Shown here piece after piece: positions 40,120 to 50,242 of a DNA stretch of 64,000 bases. The notes under the pieces are model-generated. The model was not told the origin of the DNA. It made no database searches and worked only from the letters and a program-made list of their open reading frames with translations. Where the stretch lies: assembly GCF_000016345.1 (NCBI RefSeq), contig NC_009379.1, forward strand, positions 930,001 to 994,000. The letters run 5' to 3'. Position numbers and translations under genes: made by a program. This stretch comes from Polynucleobacter asymbioticus QLW-P1DMWA-1. Lineage in GTDB: Bacteria > Pseudomonadota > Gammaproteobacteria > Burkholderiales > Burkholderiaceae. Within the stretch, counting starts at the first letter, position 1; each line of letters begins with the position of its first letter.

Positions 40120-41586
40120 ATGGCCTTTACCTTAAGCGGCGATGACGCCTGTCGGACTACCTTTCCCACCCCAATTCCAGATCCATATTGGGTTGCGTTT
40201 TCCCCTTCGGCTTCTCAATTAATTCATCTTGAACTGGATGCTTCTGGGCTCCCAGTAGATTCATCTTGGCTTGAGGTTTTGGCGGGCAATCAATTAAAAA
40301 CATCGAGCCATGAATTTTCAAACCCCATAGCAACTGCCTATAGCGGTCATCAGTTTGGAGTCTGGGCGGGTCAATTAGGCGATGGTAGAGCTATCTTATT
40401 AGGTGAAATTGCGGGCCAAGAACTGCAACTCAAGGGTGCTGGTAAAACTCAATATTCCAGAATGGGTGATGGTCGCGCGGTATTGCGTTCATCCATACGC
40501 GAATTTCTTTGTAGTGAGGCAATGCATGCCCTAGGCATTCCCACCAGTCGAGCGCTCTCAGTTGTTGGTTCGGACATGCCCGTGAGGCGAGAGACGATAG
40601 AGACTGCTGCAGTTTGCGCTCGATTAGCCCCCAGTTTTTTAAGAGTGGGTCATTTTGAGCATTATGCTGCCTCGCAAAATCAGGTTCGCGTCAAAGAATT
40701 GGCTGACTTATTAATTCAAGAGCACTATCCAGACTGCCTTTCTAGCAAAGATCCTTATTTAGAATTATTTAAACAAATTTGCATCCGCAATGCTGAGCTA
40801 GTGGCGCAATGGCAGGCGGTAGGCTTTTGTCATGGTGTTTTAAATAGCGACAACATCAGCGCAATTGGCATTACGCTTGACTATGGCCCATTTGGTTTTT
40901 TAGATGAATTTCAAATCGATCATATTTGCAATCACAGTGATCAAGCTGGTAGATATGCCTACCATCGCCAACCCCAGATCATGCATTGGAATATGGCTTG
41001 TTTGGCAAGCACCTTTATACCGTTGCTAGAAAATCAATATTCAGAAGAAAAAGCTCAAGATATTCTCCGCGATGCGCTGGAAATCTTCCCCAAAAGCTAT
41101 GCGTCCACTTGGCAATCCCTTTTCAGAAGAAAACTGGGCTTTGCTATAGACCATGAAAATGACATCAAGTTGGTGGAGCGATTACTTCAGGCAATGCATG
41201 ATTCACGCGTAGACTTCACCACCCTCTTTCGCAAACTCAGTGATATTAAGAAAACGGATTGCGTAGATGCGATTGCCTTAAGAGATGAATTTATAGATCG
41301 TGTATCCATAGATCAATGGTTGTCAGATTATCTTTTGCGACTACAGATGGAGCTTGATGATGATGCGACAAGGAAAATAAAGATGGATGGGGTAAATCCA
41401 AAGTTCATACTACGCAATCACTTAGCCCAAGAAGCAATTAATAAGGCGCAACAGCATGATTATGCTGAGATAAAAACCCTGCTTAATATTTTGAGCCGTC
41501 CATTTGATGATCAGCCTCAGCATGAAAAATATGCCATAGCACCCCCAAAAGATCTGCAAAAAGTCGATGTGAGCTGCTCTTCCTAA
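40120..41586 (+). CDS. selO: Protein adenylyltransferase SelO (YdiU)
   Basis: A pseudokinase-fold enzyme that transfers AMP to Ser/Thr/Tyr of redox proteins. 488 aa. Family segments include [39 protein letters not shown] (shown separately) and [13 protein letters not shown], with the DYGPFGFLD motif carrying the metal Asp. The C-terminus ends VSCSS; the Cys sits where eukaryotic SelO has selenocysteine. msrB follows by 29 bp, joining two redox-linked functions. Confidence 0.95.
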   Translation: MAFTLSGDDACRTTFPTPIPDPYWVAFSPSASQLIHLELDASGLPVDSSWLEVLAGNQLKTSSHEFSNPIATAYSGHQFGVWAGQLGDGRAILLGEIAGQELQLKGAGKTQYSRMGDGRAVLRSSIREFLCSEAMHALGIPTSRALSVVGSDMPVRRETIETAAVCARLAPSFLRVGHFEHYAASQNQVRVKELADLLIQEHYPDCLSSKDPYLELFKQICIRNAELVAQWQAVGFCHGVLNSDNISAIGITLDYGPFGFLDEFQIDHICNHSDQAGRYAYHRQPQIMHWNMACLASTFIPLLENQYSEEKAQDILRDALEIFPKSYASTWQSLFRRKLGFAIDHENDIKLVERLLQAMHDSRVDFTTLFRKLSDIKKTDCVDAIALRDEFIDRVSIDQWLSDYLLRLQMELDDDATRKIKMDGVNPKFILRNHLAQEAINKAQQHDYAEIKTLLNILSRPFDDQPQHEKYAIAPPKDLQKVDVSCSS

Positions 41587-41615
41587 CGAAGTCAATCAAT
41601 TTTTCTGGAGTTGCA

Positions 41616-42020
41616 ATGAAAAAAACAGATCAAGAATATAAACAATCTTTAAGCGATATTGAGTATCGAGTCACTAGAGAGGCGGCTACTGAGAGGCCTT
41701 TTTCGGGTAAATATTGGGATCATTGGGACCAGGGAAAATATTCGTGCGTTTGTTGCGGCACACTGCTCTTCCTATCAAATACTAAATTTGATGCTGGATG
41801 CGGGTGGCCAAGCTATAACGCACCTGAACAAGCCGCAGCAATCAAAGAAATAAAGGACGCAAGTCACGGAATGATCAGAACTGAAGTTCGCTGCTCTCAC
41901 TGCGATGCCCACTTGGGCCATGTCTTCGATGACGGGCCGATGCCTACAGGCCTTCGCTATTGTATTAACTCAGCCTCCTTAAGTTTTGAGCCTGGGGATA
42001 ACGCCAAATTGACTAAATAG
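41616..42020 (+). CDS. msrB: Peptide-methionine (R)-S-oxide reductase
   Basis: Repairs methionine-R-sulfoxide in proteins. A 134-aa zinc-type MsrB. Catalytic Cys116 is in GLRYCINS; zinc ligands are Cys44/Cys47 (CVCC) and Cys93/Cys96 (CSHC). Also DAGCGWPSY and [10 protein letters not shown] are present. A GGAG Shine-Dalgarno precedes the ATG. It lies between selO and yciB. Confidence 0.97.
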   Translation: MKKTDQEYKQSLSDIEYRVTREAATERPFSGKYWDHWDQGKYSCVCCGTLLFLSNTKFDAGCGWPSYNAPEQAAAIKEIKDASHGMIRTEVRCSHCDAHLGHVFDDGPMPTGLRYCINSASLSFEPGDNAKLTK

Positions 42021-42052
42021 GACTGACCTTAAAATAACTGGATAATCTCCCT

Positions 42053-42601
42053 ATGAAATTTTTATTCGACCTTTTCCCCATTATTTTATTTTTTATCGCC
42101 TATAAATTTGGTGGTATCTATCAGGCAACTATTGTGGCCATGGTGGCGACTATTGTTCAAATCCTATGGGTCTATTACCGTCACCGAAAAATTGATGCAA
42201 TGCAATGGGTAAGCTTAATCATGATTATGGTTTTCGGCAGCCTAACCATCTTTTTGCATGACAGCACTTTTATTCTTTTGAAACCGACAGCGCTCTATTG
42301 GTTATTTTCCGGAGTCCTTTTTGTGAGCGCTCAGTTCTTCAATAAGAATTGGATCCAGGTTTTAATGGGTAAGCAAATCACCCTAAAGCCTACACATGCC
42401 CATACAGTTTGGCATCAACTGAATCTTGCGTGGTCTGCTTTCTTTTTCTTTATGGGTTTTCTTAACTTATATATCGCCTTTGAATACTCTGAAGAGACTT
42501 GGGTGAACTTTAAGCTTTTTGGTAGTACTGGTTTATTAATTGCTTTTGTTATCGCGCAAGGGTTTTGGATGTCTCGACATATTGAACACCCTGCAGAATG
42601 A
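42053..42601 (+). CDS. yciB: Inner membrane septation protein A
   Basis: A 182-aa IspZ/YciB family membrane protein with about five TM segments. The start MKFLFDLFPIILFFIAYKF and the segment FNKNWIQVLMGKQITL are family hallmarks. E. coli YciB is linked to envelope synthesis and septation. Its stop overlaps the bolA-like start (ATGA), so they are coupled. Confidence 0.94.
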   Translation: MKFLFDLFPIILFFIAYKFGGIYQATIVAMVATIVQILWVYYRHRKIDAMQWVSLIMIMVFGSLTIFLHDSTFILLKPTALYWLFSGVLFVSAQFFNKNWIQVLMGKQITLKPTHAHTVWHQLNLAWSAFFFFMGFLNLYIAFEYSEETWVNFKLFGSTGLLIAFVIAQGFWMSRHIEHPAE

Positions 42602-42882
42602 ATATCAATCAGCAGCGTATTGCCTTGTTTGAAAAAGATCTGCATGAATCTTTTGAGATTGAACACCTCATTATCGATGACGAGAGTCATCTACACGCTG
42701 GACATGCAGGCGCTGCAAGCGGTGGCGGGCACTTTAAGGTCGCTATCGTTAGCCCTGCCTTTAAGGGCATCCATTTGGTAGGTCGCCATCGCGCCATCTA
42801 TGCCGCCTTACATAAGCATATTCCCAAAGAAATTCATGCTCTTACGATTCTTGCTTATGCACCCGGGGAATATTTAGCTTAG
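42598..42882 (+). CDS. BolA family protein
   Basis: A 94-aa BolA/YrbA-type protein with the class II KH-like fold. HAGHAGAASGGGHFKVAIVSPAF and HRAIYAALHKHIPKEIHALTI (shown in part) are typical. BolA proteins partner with monothiol glutaredoxins in Fe-S trafficking. It overlaps the yciB stop by four bases; the parvulin gene follows after 58 bp. Confidence 0.93.
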   Translation: MNINQQRIALFEKDLHESFEIEHLIIDDESHLHAGHAGAASGGGHFKVAIVSPAFKGIHLVGRHRAIYAALHKHIPKEIHALTILAYAPGEYLA

Positions 42883-42940
42883 GCTCTTTAACATTCTGAA
42901 CTCTGTACTTTAAATTCTTTATCACTTACTACCTATCATC

Positions 42941-43732
42941 ATGAATCCACGTCAAATTTTCACAGCAAGCCTTATCAGTTCCGCTCTGCTCTATACAACT
43001 GCTTTTGCACAAAATGCGGCAATAGTTAATGGTAAAGCGATTCCCAAGGCGCAGCTAGATAAACTAGTTCAGAAATCAGGCCAGCCAGATAATCCTCAGG
43101 TTCGTAACCAAGGTCGTGAAATGTTGGTAACCAAAGAGCTGATTTTGCAAGAGGCAGATAAACGCGGAGTAATTCAAAAGGAATCTGTGCGCGAACAGCT
43201 TGACCAAGCTCGGGTCGGTATCTTGGTAGCTGCAGTTTTTGAGGATTATGTCGAAAAGGATGGTGTTTCAGAAGCTGACCTCCAGGCAGCCTACGATTCA
43301 GTAAAGAATCAATACGCTGGCAAGGAATACCATGTAGAACATATTTTGGTAGAAAAAGAAGGTGATGCGAAAGCAATCATTGTGCAGGTTAAGAGTGGCG
43401 GGAATTTTGAAGATATTGCCAAGACAAAATCTAAAGATCCAGGATCAGCTGCTAATGGCGGCGATTTAGGTTGGGTAACTGAAAAAGCTCTTGTACCCGA
43501 GTTCTCGAAATCAATGGTTCAACTTAAAAATGGTCAAATGACCGACAAGCCTGTCAAATCACAATTTGGCTGGCACGTTATTAAGATGGTGGAAGTTCGC
43601 GATACAAAGGCTCCAAGCTATGAAGAATTAAAGCCTCAGCTCAAACAAATGATCGTATCGGACCAGAATTGGCAGAAAGCCAAGTTTTCAGAAATGATGC
43701 AAAAACTCCGCGCTAAAGCCAAAATTCAATAA
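42941..43732 (+). CDS. Periplasmic parvulin-type peptidyl-prolyl isomerase
   Basis: A 263-aa exported foldase. A signal peptide of about 23 residues (cleavage after AFA) precedes a SurA-like N-terminal helical region. The parvulin domain at about 130-225 has YHVEHILVEKE, GGDLGWV and SQFGWHVIKMVEV. Typical of the PpiC/PrsA-type stand-alone parvulins that follow yciB-bolA in betaproteobacteria. It may supply the isomerase activity missing from the PpiD-like protein at 6481. Confidence 0.93.
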   Translation: MNPRQIFTASLISSALLYTTAFAQNAAIVNGKAIPKAQLDKLVQKSGQPDNPQVRNQGREMLVTKELILQEADKRGVIQKESVREQLDQARVGILVAAVFEDYVEKDGVSEADLQAAYDSVKNQYAGKEYHVEHILVEKEGDAKAIIVQVKSGGNFEDIAKTKSKDPGSAANGGDLGWVTEKALVPEFSKSMVQLKNGQMTDKPVKSQFGWHVIKMVEVRDTKAPSYEELKPQLKQMIVSDQNWQKAKFSEMMQKLRAKAKIQ

Positions 43733-43745
43733 GTCGTAATAGCAG

Positions 43746-44909
43746 TTAATCTTTATGCGCTGGATAGCGGCGTGGCCTCATTTTTTGAATGGCCATACCC
43801 GCTATCCCACAGGCGAAAGCAGACATTACAAAAACATCTCTTGGCTGTGAGAGCTCCCAGATCCATCCCGCGCACAAGCCACCAATCGTACCACCTAGAC
43901 CATAGGAAACGGTTGCCATAATGGCTTGACCCCGAGCTTGAAGCGGTCCCGTAAACCAGCGTTGCAATAACTTAGTCGCCGCACTGTGATGGGCTGCAAA
44001 GGTTGCGGCATGCATGAGTTGCGCAAGAATTAAAACCGATGTTATTGGCAAGAAGGCAATCAAAATAAAGCGTACTACTCCTATCCCAAAGGCACCCTGG
44101 AGTATTACCTCGGCATCCAGGCGGCTTAAAAGTTTATTTTGGTAATAAAAAAACAGCACTTCAGAAGATACTCCAAGAGCCCAGAAAAGCCCGATTTGAA
44201 ATTTGTTGTAGCCAAGGTCGGCTAAATAGAGGGAGTAAAAGACATAAAGAGCAGCGTGAGCGAAGATCATGAAAAACCCAGAGATCAAAAACCATCGGAC
44301 ATCTGGGTTAAATAAAACGACAAGCAACTCACCCTTGACCATCTTACGTCGCTCCATTTTGGGCTCATGGAGGCAAAAAGTAACTAGTGCTAAGGCAATC
44401 AAGACAACGCAACCTACAACTGGATAGACTTCAATTCCTTTACGTTGAAATAATTCACCAGCCACAAGAACCATCGCAATAAAACCGATAGAGCCCCATA
44501 AGCGCAAACGTCCGTAGCGCTTATCAAATGAATTATCTTTATATAAAGCATGTATGGTGGCAGTTTCACCCAAGGGCATTTGACTGCTAAGAATGGTGTG
44601 AAGTACAAACATCCAAATAAAGAAACTGATATAGCTATGCAGGAAAAAAATGCATAAAAAAGTTAAGGCTGCAAGACAGGCGCAAACTCGAATAATGCCA
44701 ATGCGGTTGGATAAATAATCAGAGAGCCAGCCCCAACTAAAGGGTCCAATAATGCGGGTAATCTGTAGCATCGACATGAGAACAGCAATCTCAATAACGC
44801 TAAATCCTCTATCAAGGAAAAATAAACTCGCGTAGGGTGAAACTAGGCCGACATATGCAAAATATAAAAAGAAAAAGGACCCGAAGGCCCAGCGTAGCGA
44901 AGGCGTCAT
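43746..44909 (-). CDS. MFS transporter (LacY/HcaT-like)
   Basis: A 387-aa protein with about 12 membrane segments. The N-terminal SLRWAFGSFFFLYFAYVG and SPYASLFFLDRGFS fit the MFS_1-like family (HcaT, LacY, NupG relatives). The motif WGWLSDYLSNRIG lies between TM2 and TM3. The substrate cannot be inferred. It follows aroC by 15 bp on the same strand and converges on the parvulin gene. Confidence 0.85.
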   Translation of the reverse strand: MTPSLRWAFGSFFFLYFAYVGLVSPYASLFFLDRGFSVIEIAVLMSMLQITRIIGPFSWGWLSDYLSNRIGIIRVCACLAALTFLCIFFLHSYISFFIWMFVLHTILSSQMPLGETATIHALYKDNSFDKRYGRLRLWGSIGFIAMVLVAGELFQRKGIEVYPVVGCVVLIALALVTFCLHEPKMERRKMVKGELLVVLFNPDVRWFLISGFFMIFAHAALYVFYSLYLADLGYNKFQIGLFWALGVSSEVLFFYYQNKLLSRLDAEVILQGAFGIGVVRFILIAFLPITSVLILAQLMHAATFAAHHSAATKLLQRWFTGPLQARGQAIMATVSYGLGGTIGGLCAGWIWELSQPRDVFVMSAFACGIAGMAIQKMRPRRYPAHKD

Positions 44910-44924
44910 TTCAAGGGGCGATGG

Positions 44925-46040
44925 TTAGTCGAGCTGAGATCCTGGACGTGAAGCAGGTATTGGTGGAACAGCCAACTCAACATCCCCGCATTGAGCGCGA
45001 TGACGTAATGCATGATCCATTAAAACTAAAGCCAACATTGCCTCAGCAATTGGAGTAGCTCGTATACCGACACAAGGATCATGGCGACCTTTGGTTTGTA
45101 CCGTAATTGGCTGGCCTTTGATATCGACAGAATGCTTAGGAGTCATGATGCTGGAGGTGGGTTTAATTGCTATCGCCACCCGTAATTCTTGACCGCTACT
45201 GATGCCTCCAAGGGTGCCCCCGGAATTGTTGCTAGCAAAACCATCCGGATGCAAATCATCGCCGTGTACGCTACCACGCTGAGAAACCGATTTAAAGCCG
45301 GCACCGATTTCCACTCCCTTTACCGCATTGATGCCCATCATGGCATGAGCGATATCGGCATCTAACTTATCAAAAAGAGGTTCGCCTAAACCAATAGGTA
45401 CGTTGCTTGCGCGCACTTCAATCCGAGCACCGCATGAATCCCCTGCTTTTCGCAATTCATCCATATAGCCCTCAAGCTGAGGAATGATTTCTGAATTTGC
45501 AGCGAAGAAAGGATTTTCAGCAATGTGTTTTTTATCTTGAAATGGGACCTCTATTTCGCCCAATTGGCCCATATAACCATAAAACTCTGTGCCATAATGC
45601 TCTTTAAGCCATTTTTTTGCGATGGCAGCAGCAGCTACAACAGGCGCAGTTAAGCGAGCAGATGAGCGCCCTCCACCACGTGGGTCTCTGAAACCATATT
45701 TGTAGTGATAGGCGTAATCCGCATGTCCTGGGCGAAATGTTTGCAATATATCGCCGTAATCCTGACTGCGTTGATCAGTATTCCGAATGAGAAGCCCAAT
45801 GGGTGCACCAGTAGTTTTACCTTCAAATACACCGGACAGTATCTCTACCTTATCCTCTTCCTTGCGCTGAGTAACGTGTCTTGAGGTACCGGGTTTACGG
45901 CGATCAAGATCAGCTTGAATGTCGGCCTCACTAAGGGTCATGCCCGGGGGGCAACCATCTACAACAGCCCCAATAGCGGGACCATGAGACTCACCAAAAG
46001 TAGTGACCGTAAAGAGGAGGCCTAAAGTATTTCCTGACAT
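44925..46040 (-). CDS. aroC: Chorismate synthase
   Basis: Last step of the shikimate pathway: EPSP to chorismate, needing reduced FMN. 371 aa. Conserved segments include [39 protein letters not shown] and AIKPTSSI, plus [16 protein letters not shown] gene follows by 15 bp. The gene upstream (CBS protein) is on the same strand 42 bp away. Confidence 0.98.
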   Translation of the reverse strand: MSGNTLGLLFTVTTFGESHGPAIGAVVDGCPPGMTLSEADIQADLDRRKPGTSRHVTQRKEEDKVEILSGVFEGKTTGAPIGLLIRNTDQRSQDYGDILQTFRPGHADYAYHYKYGFRDPRGGGRSSARLTAPVVAAAAIAKKWLKEHYGTEFYGYMGQLGEIEVPFQDKKHIAENPFFAANSEIIPQLEGYMDELRKAGDSCGARIEVRASNVPIGLGEPLFDKLDADIAHAMMGINAVKGVEIGAGFKSVSQRGSVHGDDLHPDGFASNNSGGTLGGISSGQELRVAIAIKPTSSIMTPKHSVDIKGQPITVQTKGRHDPCVGIRATPIAEAMLALVLMDHALRHRAQCGDVELAVPPIPASRPGSQLD

Positions 46041-46082
46041 ATCGACATTATGTCATTTGTCAGGCATTTAAGCCCAGAAAGC

Positions 46083-46538
46083 CTAGTTAGCCGCCTTTTC
46101 GGCATCTTCAGGCCAATCTCGGATATAGGCCTTAAGCATGGTATTTTCAAAATCTTGCGCTTCAACAACTGATTTTGCAACGTCATAAAAAGAAATGACG
46201 CCCATCAACATCTTCTGGTCAACCACTGGCAAGTAGCGCGCATGATCAACTAGCATCATGCGTCGAACTTCATCAATTTCAGTTTCCATATTGCAAGTCA
46301 ATGGCTTTTGATTCATTACGCTGTTCACTTGAAGTCCGTCTAGCTTGCCATGATGTTTTGCTAATGCGGCTATGACTTCTCGAAAAGTCAAAATTCCGAC
46401 CAGCTTCTCGTAGTCCATCACAACTAAGGAGCCAATGTCATGCTCACTCATTACCAAGACTGCGGTTTGGAGCGCGGTCTCAGGTGCAACAGTAAATAAT
46501 GTGCTGCCCTTCACGCGCAATATGTCACGAACTTTCAT
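46083..46538 (-). CDS. CBS-domain protein
   Basis: A 151-aa protein made of a pair of CBS domains (about 8-62 and 73-130), e.g. VMSEHDIGSLVVMDYEKLVGILTFRE (shown as a class) and the second unit ending LMGVISFYDVAKS. Such Bateman modules bind adenosyl nucleotides. The start at 46538 is preferred over an upstream ATG at 46598 because GGAGACA (46541-46547) is well spaced and MKVRDILRVKG is the usual family N-terminus. Target unknown. Confidence 0.88.
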   Translation of the reverse strand: MKVRDILRVKGSTLFTVAPETALQTAVLVMSEHDIGSLVVMDYEKLVGILTFREVIAALAKHHGKLDGLQVNSVMNQKPLTCNMETEIDEVRRMMLVDHARYLPVVDQKMLMGVISFYDVAKSVVEAQDFENTMLKAYIRDWPEDAEKAAN

Positions 46539-46615
46539 CTTGTCTCCAAATGCGATGTATTTAAACTTCAATATAGCCCCAAGAGGCATATCAATCAAGC
46601 GATTGATGAGAGCTT

Positions 46616-47464
46616 TTAGTAACGAATAACCCTAATAACACCACTTCGGATGCTGGGTAGATTGGCAACTAGGACAGCGCCCGCTAGGGTTATCCACCAA
46701 GTTAAATAAATCCAGAGCAATGCTAGGGGGAGGATGGCAAAGGCACCGTAGACCGTTTTATAAAAAGCAGTATGCGTCAAAAATATGGCAAATCCAAACT
46801 TCATTGCCTCAAAACTAAGGGCTGCAAAAAAACCCCCACTGAAGGCATCGGATAGGGAAATCTGCGCATAAGGAAGAACCTTATAAACAACCGTATACAC
46901 AATAATTGCCAAAATGATTGGGGCTATTGTTGCAATCAATTTAAACCCTGCTGAAACTGAATCTGTCCACCCTTCAGCCGCACTAAATAAAATTCCACTT
47001 AAGTACACGCCTAGCCCCAAGAGAATCGGACCAAGAATAGTTGCTGTAGCATAAATGGCCACTTTTTTATGTAGAGGCCGACGCAGTTTTACTTTGAATA
47101 TTTGATTAAATGCGCTCTCTATCACTGATAAGGTCATGATTGCAGTAATAAATAAACTGATCAAACCCAATAAAGTTAGGCCTCTAGCTTGTGCAGAAAA
47201 CTGATCAAGATAAATGAAGACTTGCTCATTCAATCCTCCTGGCATGTAGGTTTCAAGCAACCAGTTTTTGAAGGCATTCTTAATCTGAATCACCTTTGGT
47301 AAATAGCTAATCAAAATAGTGGCTATCGTGACCATGGGTACCAGAGATAAAGTAGTTGTAAATGCCAATCCACCGGCAATTTGGTTCAAATTTTGACCGC
47401 GATTTCGCTCCCAGATCTCTTTTGCTAGAGAGAGCCATAATTGGGGGTTACGAAATAAGCGCAT
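46616..47464 (-). CDS. YihY/UPF0761 family inner membrane protein
   Basis: A 282-aa protein with about six TM segments. The family start NQIAGGLAFTTTLSLVPMV lies near residue 27, and AFYKTVYGAFAILPLALLWIYLTWW (in part) in the C-terminal half. Once called ribonuclease BN or BrkB, but the nuclease link has been dropped. Function unknown. It is divergent from wrbA with 22 bp between. Confidence 0.9.
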   Translation of the reverse strand: MRLFRNPQLWLSLAKEIWERNRGQNLNQIAGGLAFTTTLSLVPMVTIATILISYLPKVIQIKNAFKNWLLETYMPGGLNEQVFIYLDQFSAQARGLTLLGLISLFITAIMTLSVIESAFNQIFKVKLRRPLHKKVAIYATATILGPILLGLGVYLSGILFSAAEGWTDSVSAGFKLIATIAPIILAIIVYTVVYKVLPYAQISLSDAFSGGFFAALSFEAMKFGFAIFLTHTAFYKTVYGAFAILPLALLWIYLTWWITLAGAVLVANLPSIRSGVIRVIRY

Positions 47465-47477
47465 CGCCGTATCATAA

Positions 47478-48095
<618 letters not shown>

Positions 48096-48104
48096 GTCCC
48101 CGTT

Positions 48105-48497
48105 ATGTACAAAAAAATTCTTTCTAAAAATCCCTATCAATTAATAGCAACTGCAGCATTTGTAGATGTATTTATTCTTTGCGTTGCATGGGAATGGTTT
48201 TTATCCCCACTTCGACCAGGGGGCTCCTGGTTGATCCTCAAGGGCATACCTTTGTTATTTGCCATCCCCGGCCTATGGCGTGGCAAGATCTATACCATGC
48301 AGTGGGCATCGATGTTGATATTGCTATATATCACCGAAGGCCTTGTCAGAATTTTGGAGTCAGGCGCTAACTTTTGGTTGGCGTTTCTCGAAACCTTTTT
48401 AGCTACCACTGGTTTTGTTTGTTTACTAATTTATTTAAAGCCAATTAAAAAGGAAGCAAAGAGTTTGGCTAAGAAAAAATTACAGGCAGGCGAATGA
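48105..48497 (+). CDS. DUF2069 membrane protein
   Basis: A 130-aa protein with about four TM segments and a basic C-terminal tail (KKEAKSLAKKK). PLRPGGSWLILKGIPLLF and the YTMQWASMLILLY region are typical of DUF2069, which often follows wrbA in betaproteobacteria. No known activity. Its stop overlaps the start of the oxidoreductase gene at 48494 (ATGA). Confidence 0.88.
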   Translation: MYKKILSKNPYQLIATAAFVDVFILCVAWEWFLSPLRPGGSWLILKGIPLLFAIPGLWRGKIYTMQWASMLILLYITEGLVRILESGANFWLAFLETFLATTGFVCLLIYLKPIKKEAKSLAKKKLQAGE

Positions 48498-49912
48498 GGT
48501 CCGAATTTCTTGAGGAATTAATTCTCATTCTTGGCCACCCAAACGTATTGGTTGATGATGACGATAAGGCCCCATATTTAAATGATTGGCGCAAGAGATA
48601 TAGCGGTAAAGCCTTAGCAATCACATTACCAAAAACTGTCCAAGAAATAGCCCAGATAGTTCAGTTATGTGCAAAAAACCAAATAGCCATCGTACCCCAA
48701 GGTGGGCATACAGGATTTTGTGGCGGGGCTACCCCCGATAACACTGGCGCTCAAATCATCCTCAATCTCAAGCGTATGAATGCCATTCGTGAGATTGATA
48801 AAGCAAATCAAACAATCACACTTGAAGCGGGATGCATTTTGCAAGCCGTTCAAGATAAAGCTGCTGATCAGGACTTTCTATTTCCATTAAGCCTTGGTGC
48901 TGAAGGTAGCTGCATGATTGGGGGCAACTTAGCCACCAATGCTGGCGGTACAAATGTACTGCGATATGGCAATACTCGAGACCTTTGTCTTGGTCTTGAA
49001 GTAGTTACTGCAAAAGGCGAAATTTGGAATGGCTTAAAGGGGTTGCGTAAGGACAATACGGGCTACGATTTACGTGATCTTTTTATTGGGTCGGAAGGTA
49101 CTTTGGGAATTATTACAGCTGCTGTAATGAAACTATATCCCCTACCTATTTCCCAATGGACAACTTTAGTTGCTATTGATTCGATTGAATCTACTATCGC
49201 CCTACTCAATTTATTTCAGAAGCGCGCCACATCACTGCTCACTGGTTTTGAAATGATGACGCAGGAGTCATTGACTCTGAATGAAAAGCATTTTCCGCAC
49301 ATGGCAAATCCTTTACAAGGAAACCCTCCTTACACCATATTGATTGAGCTTTCAGACCATGAAAGCGAGGAGCATGTGCGACAACTATTGGAAACCGTTT
49401 TGGAAGAGGCTTTTGAAGCTGGCTTAATTTCAGATGCCGTTATCGCCAATAACTTAAGTCAAGCAAATAGCTTTTGGCATATGCGCGAACATATTACGTT
49501 AGCGCAGGCAGAAGAAGGTGCCAATTTAAAGCATGACATTACGATCCCTCTTTCCTCTTTAGACAACTTTATCAAGGAGACTGACGCCCAAATGCGGTCC
49601 CAATATCCCGGGGTCAGAATCATTAATTTTGGCCATCTGGGGGATGGCAATCTGCATTACAACATTGCCCCTCCGCTCGGGGTAGACCCCAAAGCCTTTA
49701 ATCTGATCCATGAAAAGCCTATTCATGAGCTTATTTATGCACAAGTTGAGCGTTGTCATGGGTCCATTTCAGCTGAACATGGGGTTGGACAGCTGAAATT
49801 AGAGGACTTGAGGGCTCATAAGGGTGAAGTTGCCCATGAGCTCATGAAGACTCTTAAAAGGGCCTTAGACCCCCAAAATATCCTCAATCCTCACAAAGTT
49901 GTCTCAATTTAG
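48494..49912 (+). CDS. FAD-binding oxidoreductase (D-lactate / D-2-hydroxyglutarate dehydrogenase type)
   Basis: A 472-aa flavoprotein of the GlcD/VAO family. The FAD domain includes IVPQGGHTGFCGGATP and GGNLATNAGGTNVLRYGN. The C-terminal cap has NFGHLGDGNLHYNI and the closing SAEHGVGQLK...LDPQNILNPHKV pattern. It oxidises a D-2-hydroxyacid; the exact acid (lactate, glycolate, 2-hydroxyglutarate) cannot be fixed. It overlaps the DUF2069 gene by four bases. Confidence 0.9.
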   Translation: MRSEFLEELILILGHPNVLVDDDDKAPYLNDWRKRYSGKALAITLPKTVQEIAQIVQLCAKNQIAIVPQGGHTGFCGGATPDNTGAQIILNLKRMNAIREIDKANQTITLEAGCILQAVQDKAADQDFLFPLSLGAEGSCMIGGNLATNAGGTNVLRYGNTRDLCLGLEVVTAKGEIWNGLKGLRKDNTGYDLRDLFIGSEGTLGIITAAVMKLYPLPISQWTTLVAIDSIESTIALLNLFQKRATSLLTGFEMMTQESLTLNEKHFPHMANPLQGNPPYTILIELSDHESEEHVRQLLETVLEEAFEAGLISDAVIANNLSQANSFWHMREHITLAQAEEGANLKHDITIPLSSLDNFIKETDAQMRSQYPGVRIINFGHLGDGNLHYNIAPPLGVDPKAFNLIHEKPIHELIYAQVERCHGSISAEHGVGQLKLEDLRAHKGEVAHELMKTLKRALDPQNILNPHKVVSI

Positions 49913-49987
49913 CCAATTTTTGGTTAATTTGATATTTTTTTGTAATTCTTGTCATCTCGAGCCCTTTGACATGCGTTGTAAGCACAT

Positions 49988-49993
49988 GGAGGT
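49988..49993 (+). promoter_or_regulatory. Strong Shine-Dalgarno of the 61-aa gene
   Basis: GGAGGT lies 7 nt before the ATG at 50001, which favours this start over longer in-frame options beginning inside the upstream gene. Confidence 0.6.
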
Positions 49994-50000
49994 GACATAT

Positions 50001-50186
50001 ATGTCAACAAGACTCAAACGTTGGGCCCGTGCAATTCAAGAAATCGACTTGTCTAAAAGTACGCCTGAGGTCGCTATTGGCTACTTGGATAGCAAATATC
50101 GCGATATCGCTTGGCGATATATCCGCATTCTTGGCTTTGAGCGCACTATTAGCTTCATGGCTAGCAACAATTTTCATCCAGAGTAA
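50001..50186 (+). CDS. Small basic hypothetical protein (61 aa)
   Basis: I do not recognise this protein. It begins MSTRLKRWARAIQEIDLSKS and has several aromatic and basic residues (YRDIAWRYIRILGFERT). The likely form is a small helical protein without a signal peptide or obvious membrane segment. The strong GGAGGT signal and the strong bidirectional terminator just after it (50206-50242) support a real gene. Confidence 0.6.
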   Translation: MSTRLKRWARAIQEIDLSKSTPEVAIGYLDSKYRDIAWRYIRILGFERTISFMASNNFHPE

Positions 50187-50205
50187 TTTCAAATATTGCT
50201 CTAAC

Positions 50206-50242
50206 AATAAAACCTAAATAATTGATTTATTTAGGTTTTATT
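50206..50242. terminator. Strong bidirectional terminator
   Basis: A 15-bp perfect stem, AATAAAACCTAAATA (50206-50220) with its complement at 50228-50242, and a seven-base loop. It serves the small gene on the plus strand and the dehalogenase-like gene on the minus strand, overlapping the 3' end of the latter. Confidence 0.85.
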
